Made by a program: the position numbers and the translations under genes. Positions 43,203 to 52,866 of a stretch of 64,000 nt of DNA are shown here, one piece after another (within the stretch, counting starts at the first letter, position 1; the number at the start of each line of letters is the position of its first letter). Origin of the DNA: Bacillota bacterium (GTDB lineage Bacteria > Bacillota > Clostridia > Lachnospirales > Lachnospiraceae); assembly GCA_023408815.1 (NCBI GenBank), contig JAEYJO010000080.1, forward strand, positions 62,001 through 126,000. Reading direction: 5' to 3'. Under the pieces are notes generated by a model. The model was not told where the DNA came from and searched no databases. It saw only the letters and a list, made by a program, of their open reading frames with translations.

Positions 43203-45368
43203 ATGGGGTTTATGGGATTAAAAGAGAAAAGTGCAGTTTTATGCATCATCTTCAGTATGACATCTTTGTCATTTATGGGATGCGGGGAGCAGGTACCGAT
43301 GCCGGAACTTCTGGAACCGGTAGAGGTGAGCCTTTCCGGAAGAATCGCACAGCGAGAAGATATTTTTGATATAGAGGCATATGCCGGGAGCGTAAAGCCT
43401 TATGCGGTAAGCTATGCTTTTCCCGATGCTTGTTTCGTGGAGAAGATTTCGGTACGTCTGGGGGAATATGTAGAAGCGGGACAGGTACTAGCTGTGATGG
43501 ACAGCTCCAACGATGAAAGACAGAAGGAGCAGCTTAGGAGCGATGTCGTCTGGCTGGAAAAAGAAGACGAATGTCAGCAGAGGATGGAGGAAGCGGATCT
43601 GACGGTAGCGCAGATGCAGCTATCCGTGGCGATATCCGAAAGCAAGGATTCAAAAGAGGAGAAAAAGGCTATCGAGGATATGACAAGGGCGCTGGAAGCA
43701 GATAAAGAGGAAGCAGAATACGAAAGCGGCCTAAGGCAGATAGCCATTGCAGAAAAGCGGAAACAGCTAAGCCTTTATGCCCAGAAGACAGACAGTGCCT
43801 ATCTAACGGCAAAGGAAAACGGTTATGTAGTATATGTAAAAGAATTTTCCGCGGACAACACTGCGGGCAGCGTAGATGCGGAGGAAATCGTTGTTTTGAT
43901 CTCCGACAAACAGCAGGCTTACATATCGGCAGATATTGTGGATGCCAGGGTAAAGAAGGCGACGGAAATCTATGCGGAAATAGACGGAGAAAAATATGAA
44001 CTGGAGTATCTTCCTTATTCGGACCAGGAAAGGCGAATAGCAATCGATGCCGGAATAAGCCTGGAAGCGCGCTTCGGTGCAAAGGACGATGCGGCTATGG
44101 CAAAGCTGATGGGAAAGAACGCGACGGTTTATCTTTTATCCAATCAGAAGAAGCAGGTGGTCTGCGTCGCCCCCGATTCACTTTTCAGCGAAAACGGCGG
44201 GTATTTTGTCTATGTGCTGGAAAACGGACAGAAAATCAAGCGGAGCGTAACTCCCGGTATCCATACGGTCAATGCGGTGGAGATAGAGGAAGGGCTTGAA
44301 GGGGGAGAAAACGTATATTACCCGATAAGCGATATGCCCGGCAATAAGCATACCATTGAAAAAGTGCAGGAAAGTACCTTTGAAATCATAAAAAAATATG
44401 ACCAGACCAATATGAAGCAGACTGCCGCCTTACGTGTATTGGTAAAGCCCGAGGCGGCCGTATTGCAAGAACTCAAGGTGAAAAACGGAATGGAGATAGC
44501 GCAGGGGGATACGATAGCGATTCTGGCAGCAGACGAAGGGCAAAGCAGGAAAGAGGCATATGCGCAGGAATTAGAGGAACTGAAGGCTGCTTATGATTTC
44601 CAGAGGACGTTGGATAATAAAGAAGCGGACAAGAGGCAAAAGCGCATAAGCACCATGTTAGAAAATAAAACGGATAATACCTTAGAGTATAAGAAAACGG
44701 TGCAGGAGCTAAATAAAATAAAGCTTTCCATGGAACTGGAGGACGCCCGTTATCAATATGAGACCGAGACTATAAGACGGAATATCGAAAAGGCCGGGGA
44801 GCAATCAGGGCTTATTGAGGTAAAGGCTCCGGGGGCAGGAATCGTTACGGAGGTGACAGCCTCGCCCGAGGGCTATTCTATCCTTAAGGATACCCTTCTT
44901 TGCAAGATAGCAGATCCTTCTTCTCTCAGTATCATGGTCTACACCGAAGATAAAGAGGTAGTTCCCATGGATAGAGAGGTGACTGTGGATTTATATCAGA
45001 CCGAGGAGGATTTGAAGGGACAGGTAATCAGCTCCTATCAGGATGCTGCGAGGACGGTGTATAACGAAAAACGGCTGCTTCGCGAGAACAACCCCCAGAT
45101 GACGAAGATTTCTTATATCGCGCTGGAGGAAGGGATGTCTTATGAAGACGTAAAGTCCTTTGGCGTAAACGTGGTCCTTTGGAGTGTGCCTAACGCGATC
45201 GCCATAGATACACGTGCGATTTATAACGAGAATGACAGAAGATATGTATGGCTTCTGGAAGAGGGACAGATGAAGAAGCAGTATGTGACCATGGGCTACA
45301 ACGATACAAATAAGGCTTGGATTATACAAGGGTTGAGCGCAGGACAGGAAATTATATTGGAGAATTAG
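43203..45368 (+). CDS. Double-length HlyD/MacA-like lipoprotein 2
   Basis: About 721 residues, twice the usual adaptor length. A signal segment ends in FMGC at about residue 26. Two copies of the adaptor plan follow: lipoyl half-motif VEKISVRLGEYVEAGQVLAV plus coiled coil in the first half, and LQELKVKNGMEIAQGDTIAI plus a second coiled coil in the second half. The start is uncertain; GGAAGG precedes the ATG at 43203 loosely and an ATG at 43179 is in frame. The fusion may replace two separate subunits. Confidence 0.7.
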   Translation: MGFMGLKEKSAVLCIIFSMTSLSFMGCGEQVPMPELLEPVEVSLSGRIAQREDIFDIEAYAGSVKPYAVSYAFPDACFVEKISVRLGEYVEAGQVLAVMDSSNDERQKEQLRSDVVWLEKEDECQQRMEEADLTVAQMQLSVAISESKDSKEEKKAIEDMTRALEADKEEAEYESGLRQIAIAEKRKQLSLYAQKTDSAYLTAKENGYVVYVKEFSADNTAGSVDAEEIVVLISDKQQAYISADIVDARVKKATEIYAEIDGEKYELEYLPYSDQERRIAIDAGISLEARFGAKDDAAMAKLMGKNATVYLLSNQKKQVVCVAPDSLFSENGGYFVYVLENGQKIKRSVTPGIHTVNAVEIEEGLEGGENVYYPISDMPGNKHTIEKVQESTFEIIKKYDQTNMKQTAALRVLVKPEAAVLQELKVKNGMEIAQGDTIAILAADEGQSRKEAYAQELEELKAAYDFQRTLDNKEADKRQKRISTMLENKTDNTLEYKKTVQELNKIKLSMELEDARYQYETETIRRNIEKAGEQSGLIEVKAPGAGIVTEVTASPEGYSILKDTLLCKIADPSSLSIMVYTEDKEVVPMDREVTVDLYQTEEDLKGQVISSYQDAARTVYNEKRLLRENNPQMTKISYIALEEGMSYEDVKSFGVNVVLWSVPNAIAIDTRAIYNENDRRYVWLLEEGQMKKQYVTMGYNDTNKAWIIQGLSAGQEIILEN

Positions 45369-45377
45369 GAGAAGGCG

Positions 45378-48212
45378 ATGATTCGATTTGTATGGCAGAA
45401 ATTAATACATAAAAAATGGCTGAATATGTGTACTTTTTTGGGGATTGTCCTCCTGGTCAGCGTTGCTGCCGGAAACGTGCTCTATCAGGGAGCCGCGCTT
45501 AATAAGCTGTTGCAGAACAAGTTCGATACTTATATCGGAGAGCATAACGCATATCCGGCGCTGGTAGAGGTTGTTTACCCCTTTTCCTATACGGATAGGG
45601 AGGAGGAAGCTGTCGTTCAGGCAAAGAAGGTGTGTGAGTCGGTCGGTGCAGCCATAGAGAACAAGCTCCCCGTTAAGGAAAAAGACAGTGTTATGCTGTT
45701 TACCTCCGACAGCCTTTTAGGCGTTCCTGCTTATCAGAGCGACGACTCTAAGCAGGACTACTTTTTTATCCCCAGCTATATGGAGAATATGGAAGGGCAT
45801 ACGAAGATATTAAAGGGAGAGCTTTTTGCGGAAGCAGCGGATGAAGAAGGTGTATATGAATGTATCGTAAATGAGAGCATGATTTTTAATTATAATCTTT
45901 CCGTCGGAGAAGTAATAACCTTTCCGAAGACTCAGATGAAGGATGGGAAGGAGCTTAAAATCCGCATTGCAGGAATTTTTAAGGAAAATGACAGCCATGA
46001 CAGTTATTGGGTGAGATTCCCGGGCAGCTATGAGAACAATCTGTTCATTTCCCAGGCCGCTCTGGACGAAATCATGAGCGGCAGGGACGCCGATACGGTA
46101 AATATGAGCCTTATCTACGATGTACTTTTGGATTATGAGAGCATGAGCTATAAGCAGGCGGATGATACGATAGCCGGTCTGGCAGATATAACGGCGAGCC
46201 CTCCGGCGGTGAAGATGACGGTCAATTCGGGGCTGGGAGAGCTTCTTGGCGGCTATATGGATGCACAGAATCAGGTAAAGGCGACCATGAGGACCTTACA
46301 GATACCTCTTCTTGTACTGCTGATGGTTTTTCTGTATATGGTATCCTCCCATGTGTTTGAGATGGAGCAGAATGAAATCGCTATGCTAAAGAGCAGAGGC
46401 GTGAGCAATGGACAGATACTTGGCATCTATTTCGCCCAGTCCTTCCTCCTGGCCATAGCGGGAGCGGTGTTCGGTGTTCTGCTGGGCTGGGTATTCGCCT
46501 CCCTTTTAGGAAGCGCTAACGCGTTTATGGAATTCGTAGGAGGGCGGCGCATGCGCATTGCACCGGATATAGGACTTCCTGTCTCCGTACTGGCGGCGAT
46601 TCTGGCGGCGGTAATGTTCATGACATTACCGGTGCTCAGGTATACGGCGCTCAGCGTGGTGGAAATTAAGAATAAGAAAAATATGGCTGAAAAGTCGTTC
46701 TGGGAAAAATATTATCTGGACGTGGCGCTGCTCGCACTTTCCCTCTATATAAGGTACAGCCTTTTGAACCAGCAGGAGTCGCTGGCACAGCAGATCATAC
46801 GGGGAGAAAGCATGGACCCCGTTCTTTTCCTGAGCTCGGGAATTTTCATGCTAGGCTGCGGAATGGTCTTTCTGAGGCTTTTGAAGCTTGTAATAAAGGC
46901 GGTGTACCGCATCGGAAGAAGGCGCTGGAAGCCAGCCGTCTACGTATCCTTCCTTCAAATTATAAGGACCGGTAAAAAGCAGAACTTTATTTCCGTTTTC
47001 CTCATACTCACCATAGCTATGGGAATCTTTTATGCCAATACGGCTCGTACCATGAACACCAGCATCGAGGAGCGGATCCGCTACGACACGGGAGCGGATA
47101 TTGTAGGCAGCGAGCAGTGGAAGAATAATCTGCCCTTCGCAAAGAAGAATAAAAAGCCGGTAACCTATGAGGAACCGAATTTCCTTCGCTATGAGGAGTT
47201 GTCCGGGCAGGTGCAGAGTATGACCAGGGTCATCAGGGATACCGGCGTGCGCATGTATTACGGCGATAAGGTATTTGAGCAGAATACGCTCATGGCGATT
47301 CATACGAAGGAGTTTGGAGAGACCGCATGGATGAAGGAAAACGCTCTGGATAAGCATTGGTATTATTATTTGAACGATATTTCGCAGGCAGCGGACGGCG
47401 TACTGGTATCCTCTAATTTCCGCGATAAGATGGGAGTACAGATCGGAGACAGCATCAAATATACTCTATTCGATGAGCTGGGCAATGCGAGGGCCTTAGC
47501 TACCGCAACTGTTTATGGCTTCGTGGATATTTGGCCGGGGTATTCCCCCTATCGCGAGGAAAGGACGGCCGATGGCAGTATCATCTATGCGGATAATTAT
47601 TTAATTGTAGCGAATTACAGTCAGGTAGTAAGCATTTTCGGCCCTACTCCCTATGAGGTGTGGATTAAGGCGGACAGGGGAACTGAGCTGATAAAGGATT
47701 TTGCAGCGGAAAAAGGAATAGGATTGACTAATATAGTCGGCGTGAAGGATGAGCTGGTACGAAGTAAAAATGACGCATCTATTCAGGTGACCAATGGTCT
47801 GCTTACCATAAGCTTCCTTGTCATACTTATCCTTTGTACCGTCGGCTTTTTGATTCATTGGATTCTGGTCATCAGGAAACGGGAGCTAATGTTCGGGATA
47901 TACCGTGCGATGGGGCTTTCCATGGGAGAGGTGAAATATATGCTCGTTCACGAGCAGATTTTTTCATCTATGACAGCGATAGCGACAGGCGCCTTTGTCG
48001 GCTTCTTCGCGTCCTATCTCTATATTCCGCTCCTTATGATTGCTTATCTGCCCAGGAAGCATGCGCTGGCCTTCGAGGTGGTAAGCGCTCCTCTCGATAT
48101 GATAAGAATCGGCGGGGTACTTGCTGTTATGTTAACTATATGCTTCCTCGTACTGGCGAAGGTGGTAGCTGGTATGAAGATTGCACAGGCATTAAAGCTC
48201 GGGGAAGATTAG
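45378..48212 (+). CDS. ABC transporter permease, FtsX/MacB type
   Basis: A 944-residue permease. An N-terminal transmembrane helix (about 15-38) leads into a long extracellular domain, then a first FtsX bundle (about 300-425), a linker helix region (about 445-515), a second extracellular domain and a final FtsX bundle (about 800-935). It should work with the two ATPases encoded next and the two lipoproteins before it. This resembles peptide or lipoprotein extrusion systems of Gram-positives. Confidence 0.85.
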   Translation: MIRFVWQKLIHKKWLNMCTFLGIVLLVSVAAGNVLYQGAALNKLLQNKFDTYIGEHNAYPALVEVVYPFSYTDREEEAVVQAKKVCESVGAAIENKLPVKEKDSVMLFTSDSLLGVPAYQSDDSKQDYFFIPSYMENMEGHTKILKGELFAEAADEEGVYECIVNESMIFNYNLSVGEVITFPKTQMKDGKELKIRIAGIFKENDSHDSYWVRFPGSYENNLFISQAALDEIMSGRDADTVNMSLIYDVLLDYESMSYKQADDTIAGLADITASPPAVKMTVNSGLGELLGGYMDAQNQVKATMRTLQIPLLVLLMVFLYMVSSHVFEMEQNEIAMLKSRGVSNGQILGIYFAQSFLLAIAGAVFGVLLGWVFASLLGSANAFMEFVGGRRMRIAPDIGLPVSVLAAILAAVMFMTLPVLRYTALSVVEIKNKKNMAEKSFWEKYYLDVALLALSLYIRYSLLNQQESLAQQIIRGESMDPVLFLSSGIFMLGCGMVFLRLLKLVIKAVYRIGRRRWKPAVYVSFLQIIRTGKKQNFISVFLILTIAMGIFYANTARTMNTSIEERIRYDTGADIVGSEQWKNNLPFAKKNKKPVTYEEPNFLRYEELSGQVQSMTRVIRDTGVRMYYGDKVFEQNTLMAIHTKEFGETAWMKENALDKHWYYYLNDISQAADGVLVSSNFRDKMGVQIGDSIKYTLFDELGNARALATATVYGFVDIWPGYSPYREERTADGSIIYADNYLIVANYSQVVSIFGPTPYEVWIKADRGTELIKDFAAEKGIGLTNIVGVKDELVRSKNDASIQVTNGLLTISFLVILILCTVGFLIHWILVIRKRELMFGIYRAMGLSMGEVKYMLVHEQIFSSMTAIATGAFVGFFASYLYIPLLMIAYLPRKHALAFEVVSAPLDMIRIGGVLAVMLTICFLVLAKVVAGMKIAQALKLGED

Positions 48213-48229
48213 CGGAAAGGCGATAAGAG

Positions 48230-48931
48230 ATGAAGGAAAAGAAAAAAATAATTAGTACGTCGGCGCTTACAAAAAAATTTCCTCTTGCCGGAGGCAGTGA
48301 GATTACGGTCCTTAAAGGAATCGACATAGAGGTAGAAGAAGGAACGCTCGCTATATTGAAGGGACGTTCCGGTTCGGGAAAGACTACACTGGTCAATATT
48401 CTGAGTGCGCTGGATTTGCCGACAGAAGGCAAGGTGTTTTTTGACGGGAAAGAAATGAACGCTATGTCGGAGCATCAGAGAGAAGAGCTTCGAAGATATC
48501 ATATGGGCTATATTTTTCAGGCGGTAGCCCTTGTCCCCGTTATGAATGTATATGAAAATGTGGAGTTTTCTTTAAGGCTCGCGGGTTATGAGAAGGATAG
48601 GAAAGAGCGTGTGGAGGAATGCCTTAAGAAGGTGGGACTTGTGAAACGTATGTATCACATGCCCCAGGAGCTTTCCGGCGGCGAGCAGCAGCGGGTGGCG
48701 ATAGCGCGGGCACTGGCGCATAATCCCAAGGTGGTGTTTGCAGACGAGCCTACAGGGGCGCTGGATACCGATAACGGACTTTTGGTAGTAAAACTTTTTA
48801 AGGAGCTGGTGGAGCAGGAGGGCGTTACAATCGTCATGACGACCCACGATCCCAGCCTGATGGAGCTTGGGGATGCGGTTTTCGAAATAGAGGATGGTGT
48901 GATAGTTGGAAGAGATGATGATAGTTTGTGA
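48230..48931 (+). CDS. ABC transporter ATPase (MacB/LolD type) 1
   Basis: A 233-residue ATPase. Walker A is GRSGSGKTTLVN (about residues 46-57), signature LSGGEQQRVAIARAL (about 146), and Walker B VVFADEPTGALD (about 167-178). The H-loop THDP is present. AAAGGCGATAAGAG precedes the start, and its 3' end overlaps the second ATPase gene. Confidence 0.92.
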   Translation: MKEKKKIISTSALTKKFPLAGGSEITVLKGIDIEVEEGTLAILKGRSGSGKTTLVNILSALDLPTEGKVFFDGKEMNAMSEHQREELRRYHMGYIFQAVALVPVMNVYENVEFSLRLAGYEKDRKERVEECLKKVGLVKRMYHMPQELSGGEQQRVAIARALAHNPKVVFADEPTGALDTDNGLLVVKLFKELVEQEGVTIVMTTHDPSLMELGDAVFEIEDGVIVGRDDDSL

Positions 48932-49808
48932 CGGATTAGTAAAAATATATAAGACGAACACGGTAGAGGTTATGGCTCTGCAGGGACTTGATATGAATGT
49001 GGCAAAGGGCGAGCTGATGGCGGTGGTAGGCAACAGCGGCAGTGGGAAGTCCACATTTCTCAATATGGTGGGCGGTCTCATCAAGCCCTCCGCAGGGCAG
49101 CTTCTTGTGGATGGCAAGGACTTGTTCCGTCTGAGTGAAAAGCAGCTTGTGGATTATAAGAGAAATACGGTAGGCTTCGTCTGGCAGAAGAATTCCAGAA
49201 ATCTGTTCCCTTATCTGAGCGCAGTCCGCAACGTGGAAGTGCCGATGCAGTTTTGCAAGGCTAACGAAGCGATGAGAAGCGAGGCAAAGAGACGGGAGAG
49301 AGCTTTGGAGCTTCTGGAACTGGTAGGCATGTCCCATCGCAAGGACAGTCTGCTCCATCAATTATCGGGCGGAGAACAGCAGAGAGTGGCTATCGCCATA
49401 GCTCTCGCTAATGGTCCGAAGCTTCTGTTAGCAGATGAGCCTACGGGAGCGGTTGACCAGAAAACATCCCTGATGATTCAGGACATGTTCCGTGTGCTGA
49501 ACAGAGAACTGGGAGTAACCATCGTTATCGTTACCCACGATGTGAGCCTTTCCAAAAAGGTAGACCGGGTGGTCATGATACGTGACGGAAAAATCAGCAG
49601 TGAACGCGTCATGAAGCAAGGTTATCTGGAACGAATGAAGCATCTGGATGTAAGCGAGCTGGAGACAGAGAATATGCAGGAGGAGTTTGCGGTGCTCGAT
49701 AGAGCAGGAAGGGTGCAGCTTACCAAGGGCATACTGGAGCAGGCGGGAATCGAAGGAAATCGCGTGCGGATAGAGGTTCAGGACGGAAAAATTATAATAT
49801 CCGCTTAA
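48915..49808 (+). CDS. ABC transporter ATPase (MacB/LolD type) 2
   Basis: A second ATPase of about 297 residues. Walker A is GNSGSGKSTFLN, signature LSGGEQQRVAIAIAL, and Walker B LLLADEPTGAVD. A C-terminal extension of about 70 residues (after ISSERVMKQ) is not typical of LolD-like proteins. The start could be 48906 (TTG), 48915 or 48918. Two different ATPases for a single permease suggest a heterodimeric motor. Confidence 0.9.
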   Translation: MMIVCDGLVKIYKTNTVEVMALQGLDMNVAKGELMAVVGNSGSGKSTFLNMVGGLIKPSAGQLLVDGKDLFRLSEKQLVDYKRNTVGFVWQKNSRNLFPYLSAVRNVEVPMQFCKANEAMRSEAKRRERALELLELVGMSHRKDSLLHQLSGGEQQRVAIAIALANGPKLLLADEPTGAVDQKTSLMIQDMFRVLNRELGVTIVIVTHDVSLSKKVDRVVMIRDGKISSERVMKQGYLERMKHLDVSELETENMQEEFAVLDRAGRVQLTKGILEQAGIEGNRVRIEVQDGKIIISA

Positions 49809-49835
49809 GGCGTGTCCGATTATTCACACCCGGAA

Positions 49836-49849
49836 TGTGATTAAGTCAC
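49836..49849. promoter_or_regulatory. Candidate Crp/Fnr-type site before the CoA-disulfide reductase
   Basis: TGTGA, five bases, TCAC. A possible -10 (TATACT, 49877-49882) lies downstream, which puts the site near -45, an activator position. A Crp/Fnr regulator is encoded nearby at 52867-53541. Confidence 0.4.
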
Positions 49850-49925
49850 GGAAGAAAGTTTTTTCTTATGCTACTATATACTCATAAAAACAGTATTTTG
49901 TTTTGAAAGGAGTATAGTTACTGAT

Positions 49926-52457
49926 ATGGTAAAGAAAGAATATGCAAAAACCGTAATTATCGGCGGTGTCGCCGGAGGAGCTACCGCGGCCGCACGCCTT
50001 AGAAGAATGGATGAACATATGGAAATCGTCATATTGGAAAGGGGAGAGTATATCTCCTACGCGAACTGCGGCCTCCCTTACTATATTGGCGATACGATAA
50101 AGGAAAGGGATAATCTTCTGCTGCAGACGCCGGGAGAGATGAAAAAGAGATTCAACATTGAGGTGCGTGTGCAAAATGAGGTAACCGCGATTCATAAGGA
50201 AGAAAAAAAGGTGGAAGTAAAGAATTTAAAAACGGGAGAAAGCTATGAGGAAAGCTACGACGCTCTTATCATCGCTACCGGATCCTCGCCGCTTAAGCCG
50301 CCTATCCCAGGAATCGAGGGAGAGAATATTTTTACCCTGTGGACCGTTCCCGATACGGATAGGATAAAGGAATATATAGCTGTGAATAAGCCGAAAAGCG
50401 CAGCTGTCATCGGGGGTGGTTTCATCGGTCTGGAAATGGCGGAAAATCTCCATGCGGCAGGGCTTAAGGTGAGCATCATCGAGATGCAAAGTCAGGTCAT
50501 GGCACCCATGGATTATGAGATGGCACAGCTTCTTCATGAGAATCTGGAGATGAACGGGGTAGAGCTGATACTGGGAGACGGCGTTTCCTCCTTCGGGAAT
50601 AAAGGCAATTCGACGACAATTCATCTAACCAGCGGAAAAGCAGTAGAAGCCGATATGGTAATTCTTTCTATCGGTATCCGTCCCAACAGTGCTCTTGCCA
50701 AGGAAGCGGGAATCTTATTGAATGCCAGAGGCGGAGTAATAACCGACGAATATATGAGAACCTCCGAACCGGATATCTATGCGGTAGGAGACGTGATAGA
50801 AACGGAGAACTATATATTAAAGGAAAGAACCATGGTACCCCTGGCGGGGCCGGCCAATAAGCAGGCGAGAGTACTGGCGGACGTGATGACAGGGACGGAC
50901 AGAACTTACAAGGGAGTGCAGGCGACTTCCGTTGCCAAGGTATTCGACTTGACGGCAGCGGCGGTAGGCGTTAACGAAAAGACACTGATTGGAAAAGGAC
51001 TGATAAAGGAAAAAGATTATTATTCTATCTTGATTGACCAGAAATCTCATGCCGGTTATTATCCCGGTGCAGTTATGTTGACTATGAAACTGCTTTTCGA
51101 CAAGGCGGGAAAGATTCTGGGTGCACAGATCATCGGTGAGGACGGAGCGGATAAGAGGATCGATGTGCTGGCGACGGTTATGCGCCTGAATGGAACGATA
51201 TACGATCTGGCAGAACTCGAGCTGGCATATGCACCTCCCTATTCCTCAGCGAAGGACCCTGTGAATATGCTGGGCTTCGTGGCACAGAACATATTAGAGG
51301 GGCTGGTAAGTTTCATCTCATATGATGAGATGGATCTTATGCTGGCGGAGAAAAAGGATGGCTTTACCATCTTAGATGTGACGGAAGCGGTGGAGCGTGA
51401 GGTATTTTCCATCCCCGGATCTTACCATATTCCGTTAGGTCAGCTTAGAGAACGCATGCAAGAGCTTACCAGAGATAAGCTGCTTATCGTATACTGCGCA
51501 ATCGGTGTACGCGCTTATAACGGTGCGAGGATATTGATGCAGAACGGCTTTGCCAACGTGAAGGTGCTTTCGGGAGGAATAACGTTCTACAAGTCCATGC
51601 ACTACAGAGATAGAAACGAGAGTGCAGGCGGCAGTGGACAGCAGGAGCTGAAGGCGGCTCAGGAAAGCGAGGATGCCCTGGGAATGGACGATATAACGGT
51701 GAAGGTAATTAAAAGCGTAGACTGCTGCGGAATGCAGTGTCCGGGCCCCATCATGAAGGTGAACGAAGCCCTTTGTGAAATGAAACCCGGAGAAATCCTT
51801 AAGGTATGCGCTACCGACATGGGATTTGTAAAAGATGTGGAGTCGTGGTGCCGAAGGACCGGCAATATCTTCCTTAAGTCAGAGAGAAACGAATACAAAA
51901 CGCCCGGGGAAAAGGGAAACGTCGTGTTCATCAGAAAAGGTACCGGAGAATGCCGGATAAAAGAAGACGGGTGCGAGGACAGTAAAGTGCAGGGAAAAAC
52001 GATGGTGGTGTTCAGCGGTGATCTGGATAAGGTGCTTGCCTCTTTTATCATCGCCAACGGAGCAGCCGCAATGGGACGCCCGGTTACGATGTTTTTCACC
52101 TTCTGGGGATTGAACGCCCTTCGCAGACCGGAAAAACAAAGTGTGAGAAAGCCCTTCATCGAGAAGATGTTCGGGGCCATGATGCCGCGGGGAGTGAAGA
52201 AACTTACGCTGTCCCGTATGAATATGGCAGGCATGGGAACCGCAATGATGAAGAAGGTAATGACGGATAAGAATGTAGATTCTCTGGAAGCGCTGATGAT
52301 GCAGGCGATGGCAAACGGTGTGAAGCTCGTGGCATGCACTATGTCCATGGATGTAATGGGAATTACGAAGGAGGAGCTGATCGACGGAGTGGAGCTGGCA
52401 GGTGTAGCCTCTTATCTGGGAGATGCGGAAGAATCTAACGTAAATTTATTTATTTAA
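49926..52457 (+). CDS. CoA-disulfide reductase fused to rhodanese, TusA and DsrE-like domains
   Basis: An 843-residue sulfur-handling flavoprotein. Residues about 1-450 form a pyridine-nucleotide disulfide oxidoreductase: FAD loop GGVAGGATAAARL, redox cysteine in SYANCGLPYYIG (about 44), NAD loop GGGFIGLEMAE. About 465-560 is a rhodanese domain with cysteine in VYCAIGVRA. About 595-665 is TusA-like (CCGMQCPGPIMKVNEAL), and about 690-843 DsrE-like. The chain suggests sulfur transfer from CoA persulfides. GAAAGGAGTATAG precedes the start. Confidence 0.9.
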   Translation: MVKKEYAKTVIIGGVAGGATAAARLRRMDEHMEIVILERGEYISYANCGLPYYIGDTIKERDNLLLQTPGEMKKRFNIEVRVQNEVTAIHKEEKKVEVKNLKTGESYEESYDALIIATGSSPLKPPIPGIEGENIFTLWTVPDTDRIKEYIAVNKPKSAAVIGGGFIGLEMAENLHAAGLKVSIIEMQSQVMAPMDYEMAQLLHENLEMNGVELILGDGVSSFGNKGNSTTIHLTSGKAVEADMVILSIGIRPNSALAKEAGILLNARGGVITDEYMRTSEPDIYAVGDVIETENYILKERTMVPLAGPANKQARVLADVMTGTDRTYKGVQATSVAKVFDLTAAAVGVNEKTLIGKGLIKEKDYYSILIDQKSHAGYYPGAVMLTMKLLFDKAGKILGAQIIGEDGADKRIDVLATVMRLNGTIYDLAELELAYAPPYSSAKDPVNMLGFVAQNILEGLVSFISYDEMDLMLAEKKDGFTILDVTEAVEREVFSIPGSYHIPLGQLRERMQELTRDKLLIVYCAIGVRAYNGARILMQNGFANVKVLSGGITFYKSMHYRDRNESAGGSGQQELKAAQESEDALGMDDITVKVIKSVDCCGMQCPGPIMKVNEALCEMKPGEILKVCATDMGFVKDVESWCRRTGNIFLKSERNEYKTPGEKGNVVFIRKGTGECRIKEDGCEDSKVQGKTMVVFSGDLDKVLASFIIANGAAAMGRPVTMFFTFWGLNALRRPEKQSVRKPFIEKMFGAMMPRGVKKLTLSRMNMAGMGTAMMKKVMTDKNVDSLEALMMQAMANGVKLVACTMSMDVMGITKEELIDGVELAGVASYLGDAEESNVNLFI

Positions 52458-52474
52458 CGAAAGTTCGGTTTACC

Positions 52475-52520
52475 GGAGATTTGTGCTTAAGGCGTGCAGG
52501 CACGCCCGCACAAAGTCTCC
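52475..52520 (+). other. Two-tier stem-loop between the reductase and thioredoxin genes
   Basis: GGAGATTTGTGC (52475-52486) pairs with GCACAAAGTCTCC (52508-52520, one bulge), and an inner stem joins GGCGTG (52491-52496) to CACGCC (52501-52506). No strong T-run follows, so it may stabilise or process mRNA rather than end it. Confidence 0.55.
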
Positions 52521-52546
52521 ATATTTTGAAAGGAGCATGGTATAAA

Positions 52547-52852
52547 ATGAAAGAGATTAATTTGACAAAAAACAATTTTGAGGTAGAGGTAATGGGATCT
52601 GATAAACCCGTATTGGTAGACTTCTGGGCGCCATGGTGCGGCCCCTGCCGTATGGTGCTTCCTATTGTGGAGGAATTGGCAGAGGAGCTTACCGATGTGA
52701 AGGTATGCAAGGTGAATGTAGATGAGGAGCAGGAGTTAGCAGCGCGCTTCCGCGTGATGACCATACCTACGCTCATAGTTTTCAAGGAGGGCAAAGCGGT
52801 GAATACCTCCATCGGAGCGAAATCCAAGGCCGAAATCTTGAAAATGCTATAA
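52547..52852 (+). CDS. trxA: Thioredoxin
   Basis: A 101-residue thioredoxin with the canonical WCGPC active site (FWAPWCGPCRM, about residues 26-36) and cis-proline in MTIPTLIVF (about 74). The ATG at 52547 follows GAAAGGAGCATGG; upstream in-frame codons are rejected because they overlap the stem-loop. It may reduce persulfides or disulfides formed by the sulfur-relay protein encoded before it. Confidence 0.95.
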   Translation: MKEINLTKNNFEVEVMGSDKPVLVDFWAPWCGPCRMVLPIVEELAEELTDVKVCKVNVDEEQELAARFRVMTIPTLIVFKEGKAVNTSIGAKSKAEILKML

Positions 52853-52866
52853 TTTAAAATAAAATA

